Source: Xanthomonas fragariae (GTDB lineage: Bacteria; Pseudomonadota; Gammaproteobacteria; Xanthomonadales; Xanthomonadaceae). From it: 64,000 nt of DNA. Below the pieces are notes generated by a model, which saw only the letters and a program-made list of their open reading frames with translations, had not been told where the DNA came from and ran no database searches. How positions within the stretch are numbered: position 1 is the stretch's first letter; each line of letters opens with the position of its first letter. Location: positions 2,232,001 through 2,296,000 of the forward strand of contig NZ_CP071955.1 in the NCBI RefSeq assembly GCF_017603965.1, in the 5' to 3' direction. The translations under genes and the position numbers were made by a program. Below are positions 29,883 through 39,960 of this stretch, piece after piece.

Positions 29883-29904
29883 ATTTTAAAACTCCACAAA
29901 AGAA

Positions 29905-30996
29905 TCAACTATCTTTATTTTGTGCTAGTCCGCGAGCACCAGTACTAATTACAGATGAATTATTGCTTTCTGTGCTAGCATTTATCGCGTTAATACTATG
30001 CGCCCCGGTCGCCGAATTATCTCTAACTTGATGGTTATCTCTAGCCGGCTCTGCCACCATCTGCGACCTACCACCACTACCATCCTGACTCGCCCGATCC
30101 AACTGCCCCAGTGCCGAGTACGCCGTGAACTGGCCCAGCGTGCCCTGGAAGAAAGATGCCGCCATCGGCGGTGCGGTGATGATCAACGTCGTCAGTACCA
30201 AGCCTAATCCTCCTTGTTGCAGCGCCATGCTGCTGATGCCTTCGCCGGTAAAACCATTCAGTGCCCACTTCGCTACGAACGCCGCCCCCACCGCACCGAC
30301 CACCTTCGTCGCCAGGCCCACCGTGAAGGTCAACACCGACAACGAGAACATCGTGCCGATTCCATACAACAACCACTTGCTGAACAGCGACCGCGTGGCC
30401 TGGAATAGCAGGCACAGGATGAATAATGGACCAAACCCCACCACCAGCGCCATCGCTATCTTGTTCAGCAGCAGCATCGAGCCCGCCACCACGCCAGGCC
30501 CCGCCATGCCGATGCCGGTAAACCAACGGGCACGGGTCTTTTGGTCTTCACCGTTCTTATCGCCTGCCGTCTGAATCTGGTCCAGGCCGGTCATCGCCAC
30601 CTGCATCAGCATCAGGTTCTTGTCGATCGCCTCGTACGGGCTGGCGGAGTCGCCGGTCACTGTCTTGGTGATCGCCTCGCTGATGCCATCGGTCAGGGTC
30701 CAGTACAGCTGCGGTGAACCCTGGGCCATGCTGGTCGACAAACCAATGATCAGCGACGCCCGCAGCGCCGTCACCACCAGCCCCATCGCCGCTTCGCGCG
30801 ACTGGCCCGTCACGATCCGATACCCCTGGATCAGAATCCACAGCGTCAGCAGCGTCAGCGCCATCACCCCCACCCATGCGGTCGTGCGCTGCAACAATTC
30901 CCACTGGAAAATCGCGATCTCGTCGCGCAGGTAATCGTTGATCAGGCGGAAAAACTGGTAATTGCCGATATTCGTCAGGAAATCACTGAGATTCAT
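29905..30996 (-). CDS. virB6: VirB6 copy C
   Basis: 363 residues, matching VirB6 A across the membrane core. The tail after SQDGSGGRSQ is its own (MVAEPARDNHQVRDN, Ser/Asn-rich, ending ARGLAQNKDS), eight residues longer than in set A. Base-level markers (AAGCCTAATCC near 30200, CTGAACAGCG near 30380) group it with copy D rather than A and B. Confidence 0.9.
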   Translation of the reverse strand: MNLSDFLTNIGNYQFFRLINDYLRDEIAIFQWELLQRTTAWVGVMALTLLTLWILIQGYRIVTGQSREAAMGLVVTALRASLIIGLSTSMAQGSPQLYWTLTDGISEAITKTVTGDSASPYEAIDKNLMLMQVAMTGLDQIQTAGDKNGEDQKTRARWFTGIGMAGPGVVAGSMLLLNKIAMALVVGFGPLFILCLLFQATRSLFSKWLLYGIGTMFSLSVLTFTVGLATKVVGAVGAAFVAKWALNGFTGEGISSMALQQGGLGLVLTTLIITAPPMAASFFQGTLGQFTAYSALGQLDRASQDGSGGRSQMVAEPARDNHQVRDNSATGAHSINAINASTESNNSSVISTGARGLAQNKDS

Positions 30997-31099
30997 AAGT
31001 CACTACATCCACTAACTAAAGACGGCTGCGCCGTGGGCAGTCGCTGCCCCGGAATTGATTGCATGACATGCGCGGTGCAGTCAGCGCCCACGCGGCTGT

Positions 31100-31825
31100 T
31101 CAGTCTTTATCGATCTTCAACTTCCGCATGTCGGAAGGCGCGTCCGTCTTGATCGCCTCCAGCGCACGGCCCATCACTGCACCGGCAGCGAGCGTCTTGC
31201 CAAGACTCAACAAATCGTCAGGAATCCACGAGAACCACGAGGAGTCGTCCTCGGCTTTCGGCGGATCTTTCCCGCTCATCGCCGCAAGCGCCGCACCGGT
31301 CTGCTTGTCGGTCAGATACGCCAGCCGCCTGTCGTAGGCGAACATCGCCGACTCCATCTGCTGCCGGTCGATATCCATCATCGCTTTCAGTGCCAGCAAC
31401 TTGTTGGTGTTGCTCTCAAGCAAACCGATCTGCTCGTCCTTGATCTCGGTGCGATTCTTCTCGATCTTGCGCAGGCGCTTCAACCGCTCGGTGGTGATCT
31501 CGTTCATCGCCACCATGTAGTTGAACTGCGCGTTACGGGTGCGCTGGGTCAGCTCGCATACCTGCTTTTGCACATCGGACACCGGCGTGCCCGATGTGGA
31601 CGAGGCGCAACCAGCCACACCAAAGTCGTCGGCGACTTTCTTGAGAGCTTCCTTGGGCTTTTCGACTTCCTTGCCGCTGGATTCCTCACCGTCGCCCTTG
31701 CCGACCGATTGCGTCTTGATCAAACCCTTATCAACTACCTCCCACTGCGCACTGGCCGTTCCCGCCATGCAGAGCAGCACCAGTCCCGTGACTACGCGAG
31801 AGAAATGTCTGAACCGGGTTGTCAT
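31100..31825 (-). CDS. virB5: VirB5 copy C
   Basis: 241 residues from ATG 31825, the same translation as copies A, B and D: signal peptide cleaved after GTASA, then a helical, charged mature protein. It is intact although the virB4 fragment upstream is not, so its expression would depend on read-through from the effector B transcript. Confidence 0.88.
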   Translation of the reverse strand: MTTRFRHFSRVVTGLVLLCMAGTASAQWEVVDKGLIKTQSVGKGDGEESSGKEVEKPKEALKKVADDFGVAGCASSTSGTPVSDVQKQVCELTQRTRNAQFNYMVAMNEITTERLKRLRKIEKNRTEIKDEQIGLLESNTNKLLALKAMMDIDRQQMESAMFAYDRRLAYLTDKQTGAALAAMSGKDPPKAEDDSSWFSWIPDDLLSLGKTLAAGAVMGRALEAIKTDAPSDMRKLKIDKD

Positions 31826-31892
31826 GGTGTTCTTCGCCTCCTGGGACACTAGCGGATGGATTGCCGGGTGCATCTGTTGATGGATGTTGGGA

Positions 31893-32876
31893 TTACGCAT
31901 CTTCCACCTCCTTGTCCTTGGCCGAGGCGCGCTTGCCCGAGCCCTTGCGGTTGGCATAGAACGCCTCCAGCCACTGCTCCGGGGTCAGCTGCTCCACGCT
32001 CACCCCCAGCTGACCAGCCTGGCGCGCCAGCACCTGATGCAGAATCTCGATGTTGTCGGTCGACGACGAAATCACCGACAGCGCATCGTCCATGCCGCGC
32101 AGGTTGAGCTGGCACACCGCCGAGGCGTGGCCCTGCTTGACCAGAAAGCAGCGCGAGCGCTCGTCCAGCGACGCCACCACCCGATACTCCGCATCGGTCA
32201 GCTTGAGCCCTTCCATATAGTCGCTGCGGCTGGCGCTCGGATTGGGCAGCAGGATCATCGTGGCCGTCTGCTCGATCAGCGCCGCGGCGATGTCGCTGGC
32301 AAGCGCATCCTCCGGGCTTTGCGTGGCGAAGATGCCCAGACCGTTTTGCTTACGGATGGTCTTCTGCTTGTTCTTGGCAAAGTCCTTCAAGCCGCCCTTG
32401 CCGTCCAGGATCTTCCAGAATTCGTCCATCACATAGATCAGCGGACGCCCGTCGATCAGCGCTTCCAGCCGGTGCAGCAGATAATTGATCACCGGCACCC
32501 GCACTTCGGCGTTGTCGATCACATCGGTGTAGTCGAAACCGATGATCGAGGCGTTGTGCAGATCGATCGTGTCCACCGGGTTGTCGAACACCCAGCCCAG
32601 CGAGTTGCCGGCGGTCCAGCGACGCAGCCGCGCATACAGCCCGTCGTCGCCCATGTTGGGCAGGCTCTTGCGGAAGTTGCTCATGCTGCGCAAGTGCATC
32701 GGCGTGTCCAGCATGCCTTCCACCGCGCGGTAGATGTCTTCTTCTTCGCGAGCGCTGTACTCGGCCTTGCCGCCCAGCACCTTGATCAGCTCAGCCAGGA
32801 ACTGCGCATTGGCATCGTTGCGCTCGCACTGGAACGGGTTGAAGCCGGTCGGCGCGCCATTTTCCAGCGCCAGATA
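31893..32876 (-). pseudogene. virB4: virB4 copy C, 3' fragment
   Basis: Only the C-terminal third remains (from about GNYLALENGAPTGFNPFQ to EVEDA). Walker A is lost and Walker B (LIYVMDEFWKIL) kept. At 32876 the frame jumps from virB4 (CAGCGCCAGATAA) straight into the post-effector spacer (AAGCGCCAAAAGC), with no more than a few bases of microhomology. It shares with copy E three base markers that differ from A, B and D (near 32630, 32759 and 32796). Confidence 0.87.
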
Positions 32877-32952
32877 AAAGCGCCAAAAGCACGATGGCCC
32901 TGGCAGATGCCAAGGCCATCGGTTGAGCGTTACGACTTGGCGTAACGACGTT

Positions 32953-34275
32953 CTACAACGTTCGGCCGCGCGTACCGGGGTCTGGCGTCTGCGGCTGTGT
33001 CTGCGCTTGCTGCCCCTGCCGCTGATTTTCCTCGGCCACTTGTCGGCTGCTGTGCTCTAACGACTGAGTCTGCGCTTGATCGCGATCTACGAACACACGG
33101 CGCATCATCAGGTCGGTCATTTCGCCCTGCACTGCAAAAAACCTATCGCCGTTCTTGCCGAGCACCACGTGGTCGATGCGCTCTAGACCAACCACCTTGG
33201 CTTCACACACCAGCTGTCCAGCCGTTTGCTGGAGTTCTTGCCGGTTGGAGAAACCGCAACGTTCGCCCAGTGCTTCCAACTTGCTGACCGCGTCGTTGTA
33301 CATCGCAGTGTCTGGATGACGCGGATCGGATAGCAGAGGGATACCGGCCGGTGCAGGCACAGTTGGAGCGGCGGTCTGCTCGACGTGTTTGGCCGTGTGC
33401 TGCCACAGCGCTTGGCCTAAAGCAGCATGCGTCTGTCGTCCCACCACACCATCCACATGCAGCCCGTGCTCGCGCTGGAATTGCTCCACGGCGTGCTTGG
33501 TGTTGGCACCGAAGTCGCCATCGGCTTGCAACGGCCTACCGTCGCGGCCTGCGGCGCCGAGTTGGGCTAGCTGGCTTTGCAGTTGCTTGATTGACTGGCT
33601 GCGCTCGCTGTGGTCCAGCTGTCCAGAGTGCGACGCATCGCGTCTTGGCTGCTGAGGTCCAGCAAGCTGCTGGGAAGGCTGGGAATTGATTAGCTTCCAA
33701 GCCTGCTCAGGTGACGCACCGCTTTCAATTGCTTCGCGGTATGACTGGCGCATAGTGTTCAAAGCTTGCGCTGTCTCTGCGCTGGTGATCGATGCATGAT
33801 TCGAGCCACCGGGCTTGTCGTAGTAGCTTTTTCCAGTATCTGGATCGGCAATACTCGCCCACTCTTGCGCAAGAGCATTTTGTGCATCATGCAGCGATGA
33901 ACCCGGCTCACCGGTAATGTACTTGCGAACGTCAGACTTCTTATACGTTATCAGGTAGTCAGAAAATATCTGATCTTGCACCTCTGGCGTAAAAGCATGA
34001 GACCGATCAAGACCCAGTTTATCTACAGCAGCGCTCATGGTAGAAGGTATGACCTGATAGCGCCCTACCGCAAAAAGCCGCTCTTGATCACCTCTAGGTA
34101 AAGCCTGACTATCCATGACATCGCCAACGGTCATCGATGAAAAATCCAAGGGGCCTGTTCTTTCGCTGATATGCTCCCGCCCATCAGCTCCAACATAAGT
34201 GCCCCGGTTATAAGCATTGTAGTTGCTACGCCCAGATTCACCGCGCTGAATCAAATCTGCTAAGGGACTGCTCAT
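32953..34275 (-). CDS. X-Tfe B: lysozyme-like type IV effector with XVIPCD
   Basis: 440 residues from ATG 34275, eight bases after AGGAGGT; the frame is open upstream, but this start has the only good ribosome site. The N-terminal domain (1 to about 205) shows LADLIQRGESGRSNYNAYNR (Glu13) and LFAVGRYQVIPSTMSAAV, a lysozyme/transglycosylase-like arrangement of early Glu and G-x-Y-Q. A PG_binding_1 domain and XVIPCD follow, almost the same as in effector C. It is presumably a peptidoglycan hydrolase injected into competitors. The catalytic domain is unrelated to the GH19 and set D domains at the sequence level. Confidence 0.83.
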   Translation of the reverse strand: MSSPLADLIQRGESGRSNYNAYNRGTYVGADGREHISERTGPLDFSSMTVGDVMDSQALPRGDQERLFAVGRYQVIPSTMSAAVDKLGLDRSHAFTPEVQDQIFSDYLITYKKSDVRKYITGEPGSSLHDAQNALAQEWASIADPDTGKSYYDKPGGSNHASITSAETAQALNTMRQSYREAIESGASPEQAWKLINSQPSQQLAGPQQPRRDASHSGQLDHSERSQSIKQLQSQLAQLGAAGRDGRPLQADGDFGANTKHAVEQFQREHGLHVDGVVGRQTHAALGQALWQHTAKHVEQTAAPTVPAPAGIPLLSDPRHPDTAMYNDAVSKLEALGERCGFSNRQELQQTAGQLVCEAKVVGLERIDHVVLGKNGDRFFAVQGEMTDLMMRRVFVDRDQAQTQSLEHSSRQVAEENQRQGQQAQTQPQTPDPGTRGRTL

Positions 34276-34314
34276 ATCTCGCACCTCCTGCGAAGTTGAA
34301 AAAACTGAATTCAA

Positions 34315-34911
34315 TCAGTTGCCACTGGATGAAACATTCCACCAGGAAACAAAAAGCCGGGACTTTTCACCTTCCACCAAACCGTCTTGGATCTGACCAT
34401 AGGTGGATACTTTCAGGACTTTACGGCCATCGTTGCTGGAAAATTCTGTTATGCAGTGACCATCACCGCTACAAACATTCAGTTCCGGCAATTCGTCACA
34501 GACAATACATTGCTGGGGGTCCTTTGAGCATATACTTTCAAAGTCGTCACCAACCACATTTTTTTTACATTGCCGATGAGCTTTTGGTTTCCAGTTGCCG
34601 GAAATCACCCTTTTGCGTAGATCACCGTACGGCATACCTTCCTTAAACCCAACTACGAGCTTCTGAATGTCAACTGATTCAGGACTCGGCATTATAGTTG
34701 CGTTTTCCTTAGAAGCAGCTCCCTCACCCGTCATCTCACTTTTTTTCGAATTTTCGACCTGAGAAACAGAATTACTCATTATTTTCTGCGAAATTTTCGA
34801 TTGACTAGCGAAAGTTGTCTCCTGTAAATTAATCTCTTGCTTGCAAGCAGCAAGAGACAACAGTCCTACGACCACCAAAGCAAGAAATATATTCCGTAAA
34901 AATTCAATCAC
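34315..34911 (-). CDS. X-Tfi B: putative immunity lipoprotein
   Basis: 198 residues. Lipoprotein signal MIEFLRNIFLALVVVGLLSL followed by AACKQ. A polar Ser/Asn/Glu-rich linker (about 25-85) leads to a compact Cys-rich domain: FKEGMPYGDLRKRVISGNW, then CKKN, ICSKD, CIVCDELPELNVCSGDGHC. This G-M-x-Y-x-x-L-R layout occurs in unnamed lipoproteins. The place directly before effector B, with a 39-base gap, points to an immunity role. There is no similarity to the set A, C or D inhibitors. AT-rich. Confidence 0.72.
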   Translation of the reverse strand: MIEFLRNIFLALVVVGLLSLAACKQEINLQETTFASQSKISQKIMSNSVSQVENSKKSEMTGEGAASKENATIMPSPESVDIQKLVVGFKEGMPYGDLRKRVISGNWKPKAHRQCKKNVVGDDFESICSKDPQQCIVCDELPELNVCSGDGHCITEFSSNDGRKVLKVSTYGQIQDGLVEGEKSRLFVSWWNVSSSGN

Positions 34912-34963
34912 GTCACACTCCGTCTCGACATTTAGATTATTAAGGCCGAAATCAAATTAAAAA

Positions 34964-35455
34964 CTAATAATTTCTAAAAATCGGCTCCGAACATTCGGAA
35001 TAGACGGTTTTACACACGCCCGTATCACTTTTTTCGCAAACTCTAGTCGCTATTTCAATGGAATTTTCTTTGCTGGCCGATGCTTGGAAAAAGCTTTGAG
35101 TGCGTGAAGAAACCAATGCAGCGCATTGATTTCTATACACTAACTTTACCTGACAGTCACTAGCACCACCCATAGCACATTGGCGAGTGGCTTTATCTTT
35201 TGCATCACTTTCAGACAACTTACCTACAGCACTTCCAGCCTCACCGGTCAAGCTAGAATGAGCAATTGCCCCCCAGGTTTTAATCCATTCACCCGTAGGT
35301 CTAGGAGGAGGGGCTGGAATATCGCCCCGAGAAGTACCGGAATCAGGTCCACATTGTGGGCTTCCAGGCGCCACACCATTTGGACAAGCTGTTTGTGCAA
35401 TTGAAATATCAATAAAAACAAAGCTCAAAAAAATAATTGATCGCACACTAGCCAT
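34964..35455 (-). CDS. DUF4189 secreted protein, set B
   Basis: 163 residues. Signal peptide (SIIFLSFVFIDISIA) then [20 protein letters not shown] and WIKTWGAIAHSS. The C-terminal part has CQVKLVYRNQCAALVSSRTQ and ends YSECSEPIFRNY, closer to the set A protein than to C or D. Unknown function. Confidence 0.82.
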   Translation of the reverse strand: MASVRSIIFLSFVFIDISIAQTACPNGVAPGSPQCGPDSGTSRGDIPAPPPRPTGEWIKTWGAIAHSSLTGEAGSAVGKLSESDAKDKATRQCAMGGASDCQVKLVYRNQCAALVSSRTQSFFQASASKENSIEIATRVCEKSDTGVCKTVYSECSEPIFRNY

Positions 35456-35476
35456 AAATTCCTCAAAATTTATTGA

Positions 35477-36547
35477 TTATTTTTGCGCGAGACCCCGGCT
35501 ACCGCTACTGGGCTCATGAGGGAGGGAAGAGTCATTACGCATCACAGTGGCATTCCCAGTAGTAATCTGAGTAGGGCCAGCGGTAGAGTCTTTAGCCAGC
35601 GCAGCCGGCGTCTGCGACCTTCCACCACTACCATCCTGACTCGCCCGATCCAACTGCCCCAGTGCCGAGTACGCCGTGAACTGGCCCAGCGTGCCCTGGA
35701 AGAAAGATGCCGCCATCGGCGGTGCGGTGATGATCAACGTCGTCAGTACCAAACCCAATCCTCCTTGTTGCAGCGCCATGCTGCTGATGCCTTCGCCGGT
35801 AAAACCATTCAGTGCCCACTTCGCTACGAACGCCGCCCCCACCGCACCGACCACCTTCGTCGCCAGGCCCACCGTGAAGGTCAACACCGACAACGAGAAC
35901 ATCGTGCCGATTCCATACAACAACCACTTGCTAAACAGCGACCGCGTGGCCTGGAATAGCAGGCACAGGATGAATAATGGACCAAACCCCACCACCAGCG
36001 CCATCGCTATCTTGTTCAGCAGCAGCATCGAGCCCGCCACCACGCCAGGCCCCGCCATGCCGATGCCGGTAAACCAACGGGCACGGGTCTTTTGGTCTTC
36101 ACCGTTCTTATCGCCTGCCGTCTGAATCTGGTCCAGGCCGGTCATTGCCACCTGCATCAGCATCAGGTTCTTGTCGATCGCCTCGTACGGGCTGGCGGAG
36201 TCGCCGGTCACTGTCTTGGTGATCGCCTCGCTGATGCCATCGGTCAGGGTCCAGTACAGCTGCGGTGAACCCTGGGCCATGCTGGTCGACAAACCAATGA
36301 TCAGCGACGCCCGCAGCGCCGTCACCACCAGCCCCATCGCCGCTTCGCGCGACTGGCCCGTCACGATCCGATACCCCTGGATCAGAATCCACAGCGTCAG
36401 CAGCGTCAGCGCCATCACCCCCACCCATGCGGTCGTGCGCTGCAACAATTCCCACTGGAAAATCGCGATCTCGTCGCGCAGGTAATCGTTGATCAGGCGG
36501 AAAAACTGGTAATTGCCGATATTCGTCAGGAAATCACTGAGATTCAT
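35477..36547 (-). CDS. virB6: VirB6 copy B
   Basis: 356 residues, with the same membrane core as copy A. Tail unique (TPAALAKDSTAGPTQITTGN) but ending GSRGLAQK like copy A. Markers ACCAAACCCAATCC near 35750 and TTGCTAAACAGCG near 35930 are shared with copy A and differ from C and D. Confidence 0.9.
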   Translation of the reverse strand: MNLSDFLTNIGNYQFFRLINDYLRDEIAIFQWELLQRTTAWVGVMALTLLTLWILIQGYRIVTGQSREAAMGLVVTALRASLIIGLSTSMAQGSPQLYWTLTDGISEAITKTVTGDSASPYEAIDKNLMLMQVAMTGLDQIQTAGDKNGEDQKTRARWFTGIGMAGPGVVAGSMLLLNKIAMALVVGFGPLFILCLLFQATRSLFSKWLLYGIGTMFSLSVLTFTVGLATKVVGAVGAAFVAKWALNGFTGEGISSMALQQGGLGLVLTTLIITAPPMAASFFQGTLGQFTAYSALGQLDRASQDGSGGRSQTPAALAKDSTAGPTQITTGNATVMRNDSSLPHEPSSGSRGLAQK

Positions 36548-36650
36548 AAGTCACTACATCCACTAACTAAAGACGGCTGCGCCGTGGGCAGTCGCTGCCC
36601 CGGAATTGATTGCATGACATGCGCGGTGCAGTCAGCGCCCACGCGGCTGT

Positions 36651-37376
36651 TCAGTCTTTATCGATCTTCAACTTCCGCATGTCGGAAGGCGCGTCCGTCT
36701 TGATCGCCTCCAGCGCACGGCCCATCACTGCACCGGCAGCGAGCGTCTTGCCAAGACTCAACAAATCGTCAGGAATCCACGAGAACCACGAGGAGTCGTC
36801 CTCGGCTTTCGGCGGATCTTTCCCGCTCATCGCCGCAAGCGCCGCACCGGTCTGCTTGTCGGTCAGATACGCCAGCCGCCTGTCGTAGGCGAACATCGCC
36901 GACTCCATCTGCTGCCGGTCGATATCCATCATCGCTTTCAGTGCCAGCAACTTGTTGGTGTTGCTCTCAAGCAAACCGATCTGCTCGTCCTTGATCTCGG
37001 TGCGATTCTTCTCGATCTTGCGCAGGCGCTTCAACCGCTCGGTGGTGATCTCGTTCATCGCCACCATGTAGTTGAACTGCGCGTTACGGGTGCGCTGGGT
37101 CAGCTCGCATACCTGCTTTTGCACATCGGACACCGGCGTGCCCGATGTGGACGAGGCGCAACCAGCCACACCAAAGTCGTCGGCGACTTTCTTGAGAGCT
37201 TCCTTGGGCTTTTCGACTTCCTTGCCGCTGGATTCCTCACCGTCGCCCTTGCCGACCGATTGCGTCTTGATCAAACCCTTATCAACTACCTCCCACTGCG
37301 CACTGGCCGTTCCCGCCATGCAGAGCAGCACCAGTCCCGTGACTACGCGAGAGAAATGTCTGAACCGGGTTGTCAT
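36651..37376 (-). CDS. virB5: VirB5 copy B
   Basis: 241 residues from ATG 37376, same translation as the other three copies. It has its own AGGAGG site and an overlapping alternative start at the end of virB4. Confidence 0.88.
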   Translation of the reverse strand: MTTRFRHFSRVVTGLVLLCMAGTASAQWEVVDKGLIKTQSVGKGDGEESSGKEVEKPKEALKKVADDFGVAGCASSTSGTPVSDVQKQVCELTQRTRNAQFNYMVAMNEITTERLKRLRKIEKNRTEIKDEQIGLLESNTNKLLALKAMMDIDRQQMESAMFAYDRRLAYLTDKQTGAALAAMSGKDPPKAEDDSSWFSWIPDDLLSLGKTLAAGAVMGRALEAIKTDAPSDMRKLKIDKD

Positions 37377-37443
37377 GGTGTTCTTCGCCTCCTGGGACAC
37401 TAGCGGATGGATTGCCGGGTGCATCTGTTGATGGATGTTGGGA

Positions 37444-39841
37444 TTACGCATCTTCCACCTCCTTGTCCTTGGCCGAGGCGCGCTTGCCCGAGCCCTTGCG
37501 GTTGGCATAGAACGCCTCCAGCCACTGCTCCGGGGTCAGCTGCTCCACGCTCACCCCCAGCTGACCAGCCTGGCGCGCCAGCACCTGATGCAGAATCTCG
37601 ATGTTGTCGGTCGACGACGAAATCACCGACAGCGCATCGTCCATGCCGCGCAGGTTGAGCTGGCACACCGCCGAGGCGTGGCCCTGCTTGACCAGAAAGC
37701 AGCGCGAGCGCTCGTCCAGCGACGCCACCACCCGATACTCCGCATCGGTCAGCTTGAGCCCTTCCATATAGTCGCTGCGGCTGGCGCTCGGATTGGGCAG
37801 CAGGATCATCGTGGCCGTCTGCTCGATCAGCGCCGCGGCGATGTCGCTGGCAAGCGCATCCTCCGGGCTTTGCGTGGCGAAGATGCCCAGACCGTTTTGC
37901 TTACGGATGGTCTTCTGCTTGTTCTTGGCAAAGTCCTTCAAGCCGCCCTTGCCGTCCAGGATCTTCCAGAATTCGTCCATCACATAGATCAGCGGACGCC
38001 CGTCGATCAGCGCTTCCAGCCGGTGCAGCAGATAATTGATCACCGGCACCCGCACTTCGGCGTTGTCGATCACATCGGTGTAGTCGAAACCGATGATCGA
38101 GGCGTTGTGCAGATCGATCGTGTCCACCGGGTTGTCGAACACCCAGCCCAGCGAGTTGCCGGCGGTCCAGCGACGCAGGCGTGCATATAGCCCGTCGTCG
38201 CCCATGTTGGGCAGGCTCTTGCGGAAGTTGCTCATGCTGCGCAAGTGCATCGGCGTGTCCAGCATGCCTTCCACCGCGCGGTAGATGTCTTCTTCTTCGC
38301 GAGCGCTGTAATCGGCCTTGCCGCCCAGCACCTTGATCAGCTCGGCCAGGAACTGCGCATTGGCATCGTTGCGCTCGCACTGGAACGGGTTGAAGCCGGT
38401 CGGCGCGCCATTTTCCAGCGCCAGATAATTGCCGCCGCAGGCGCGTACGAAGATCTCCGCGCCACGGTCCTTGTCGAAAAAGAAGATCGTCGGAACCGGG
38501 TCGAACTTCTGCACCTGGCTCAACAGAAAGTTGATCAGCGCGGTCTTGCCGGTACCGGACTTGCCGATCACCATCGTGTTGCCGATCGCCTTCTCGCCCA
38601 ACGAATTCTCCGCCGGGTGCGTGGCGTGGAAGTTGAAGTAATACGGTTGACCATTGGTGGTCTGCAGCGTGGTGACGCACTCCCCCCACGGATTGTTGTG
38701 CTGCTTGCCCTGCGCGAAATTGTGCAGCGGCGACAGCCCCAAAAAGTTGAGCGAACTGAGGTTGGCGATGCGCGTCCGGAAGCGCCAGTTGCCCGGCAGC
38801 TGCGCATAGAACGAGGAGGCGATCGCCAGGTCTTCCTTGGAGGACACGAAACCGGCGTTGGACAGCTCCGCACGCGTGGTCGCGATCTGCCGGGCCAGTT
38901 TGTCCTGGCTGTCGGCATACACCGCCAGCGTGAAGTGATACTCGCCCAGCACGAAGTTGCCCGACGCCACATCGTCCATTGCCAGGTCCAGGTCGCGGAT
39001 CTGGCTGGAGGACTTGTCGCCCGAGGAAATCATCATGCCTTTGGTGCGCTCCAGCACCTTCAGCGCGTCGTGGCGACCGACCGGGCTGAAGGAATGGGTG
39101 ACCACATACTCGAAGTCCAGGTATTTCAGGCCATTGAGAATGCCTGGATACGTCCCATCGGCGTATTCCTTGACGTTGAGGATCGCGCCGAAATGATTGA
39201 TCCCATCCGGCGTGCGGATCACGAAGTCGCCGGTCTTGTTGGCAAACATATGCTTGCTGACAGGCAAATACGCCGGAACCGGCGCCTGCAGCACCGGCAC
39301 CGGCTCGTCGATACGGTTGAGTAGATAACCGAGAAACTCAAGCGTCTCCGAAAACACAATGCCATTCTTGGCTTCGTACATGCCAAGTCGATAGGGGGAA
39401 TAATCCTTCAGCACGGCCTCCACATTGGTGGCCAACTCGATCACCTTGGCGATCGCCTGCTCTTCTTCGACCCGAATCTTGTCTGGATCGCCGGACTTTT
39501 CCATCAATCGGCGTCCGGTGACCACCGGGCGATAAATCATGCTGAAATACAGCTCGTTCTGCATGATCTTCTGCGACGACAACGACGCGTAATACGCATC
39601 GGACAACGTCTGGTTGAACGACTGATTGAAACGGCTGGAGTTGCCGATCCTGCGACGACGACGGACATCGTGCACCCAAAACGCCACGTTGGCGAAATCC
39701 GGCGCTCGCAGGGTCTGCAACAGTCGGTTGAACGTGTTATGCCGCTGCTCAAGTTCGAGCTCATCGCGTCCGACGAAGGGCAGGCCCGCCAGATGCCAGA
39801 TCAGCAGATAGTCGCCATCAGTCGTTTTGAGAACGGACGGC
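37444..39841 (-). pseudogene. virB4: virB4 copy B, lacking its start
   Basis: Coding sequence is open from PSVLKT (39841) to EVEDA, about 799 of 817 codons, with both Walker motifs. The native first 19 or so codons are replaced by the post-effector spacer, which has an in-frame TAG just upstream. No ATG exists in frame until MQNELYFSMIY; a TTG at 39720 gives 758 residues but has no ribosome site. It may be silent, or make a shortened ATPase. It is the least damaged of the extra copies. Confidence 0.78.
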
Positions 39842-39960
39842 AGAAGTGGAGCGAATTCGAATCCACTCTATTACTGCCAGGAACAAAGCGCCAAAAGCAC
39901 GATGGCCCTGGCAGATGCCAAGGCCATCGGTTGGGCGTTACGACTTGGCGTAACGACGTT

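Larger units (their letters stand above)
30058..33625 (-). repeat. Array repeat block between sets B and C (with virB4 deletion)
   Basis: Same order as the other blocks (XVIPCD, spacer, virB4, virB5, virB6), but about 1.5 kb shorter because most of virB4 is deleted at 32876. Edges lie in the peptidoglycan-binding region of effector B and in the virB6 C tail. Confidence 0.86.
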
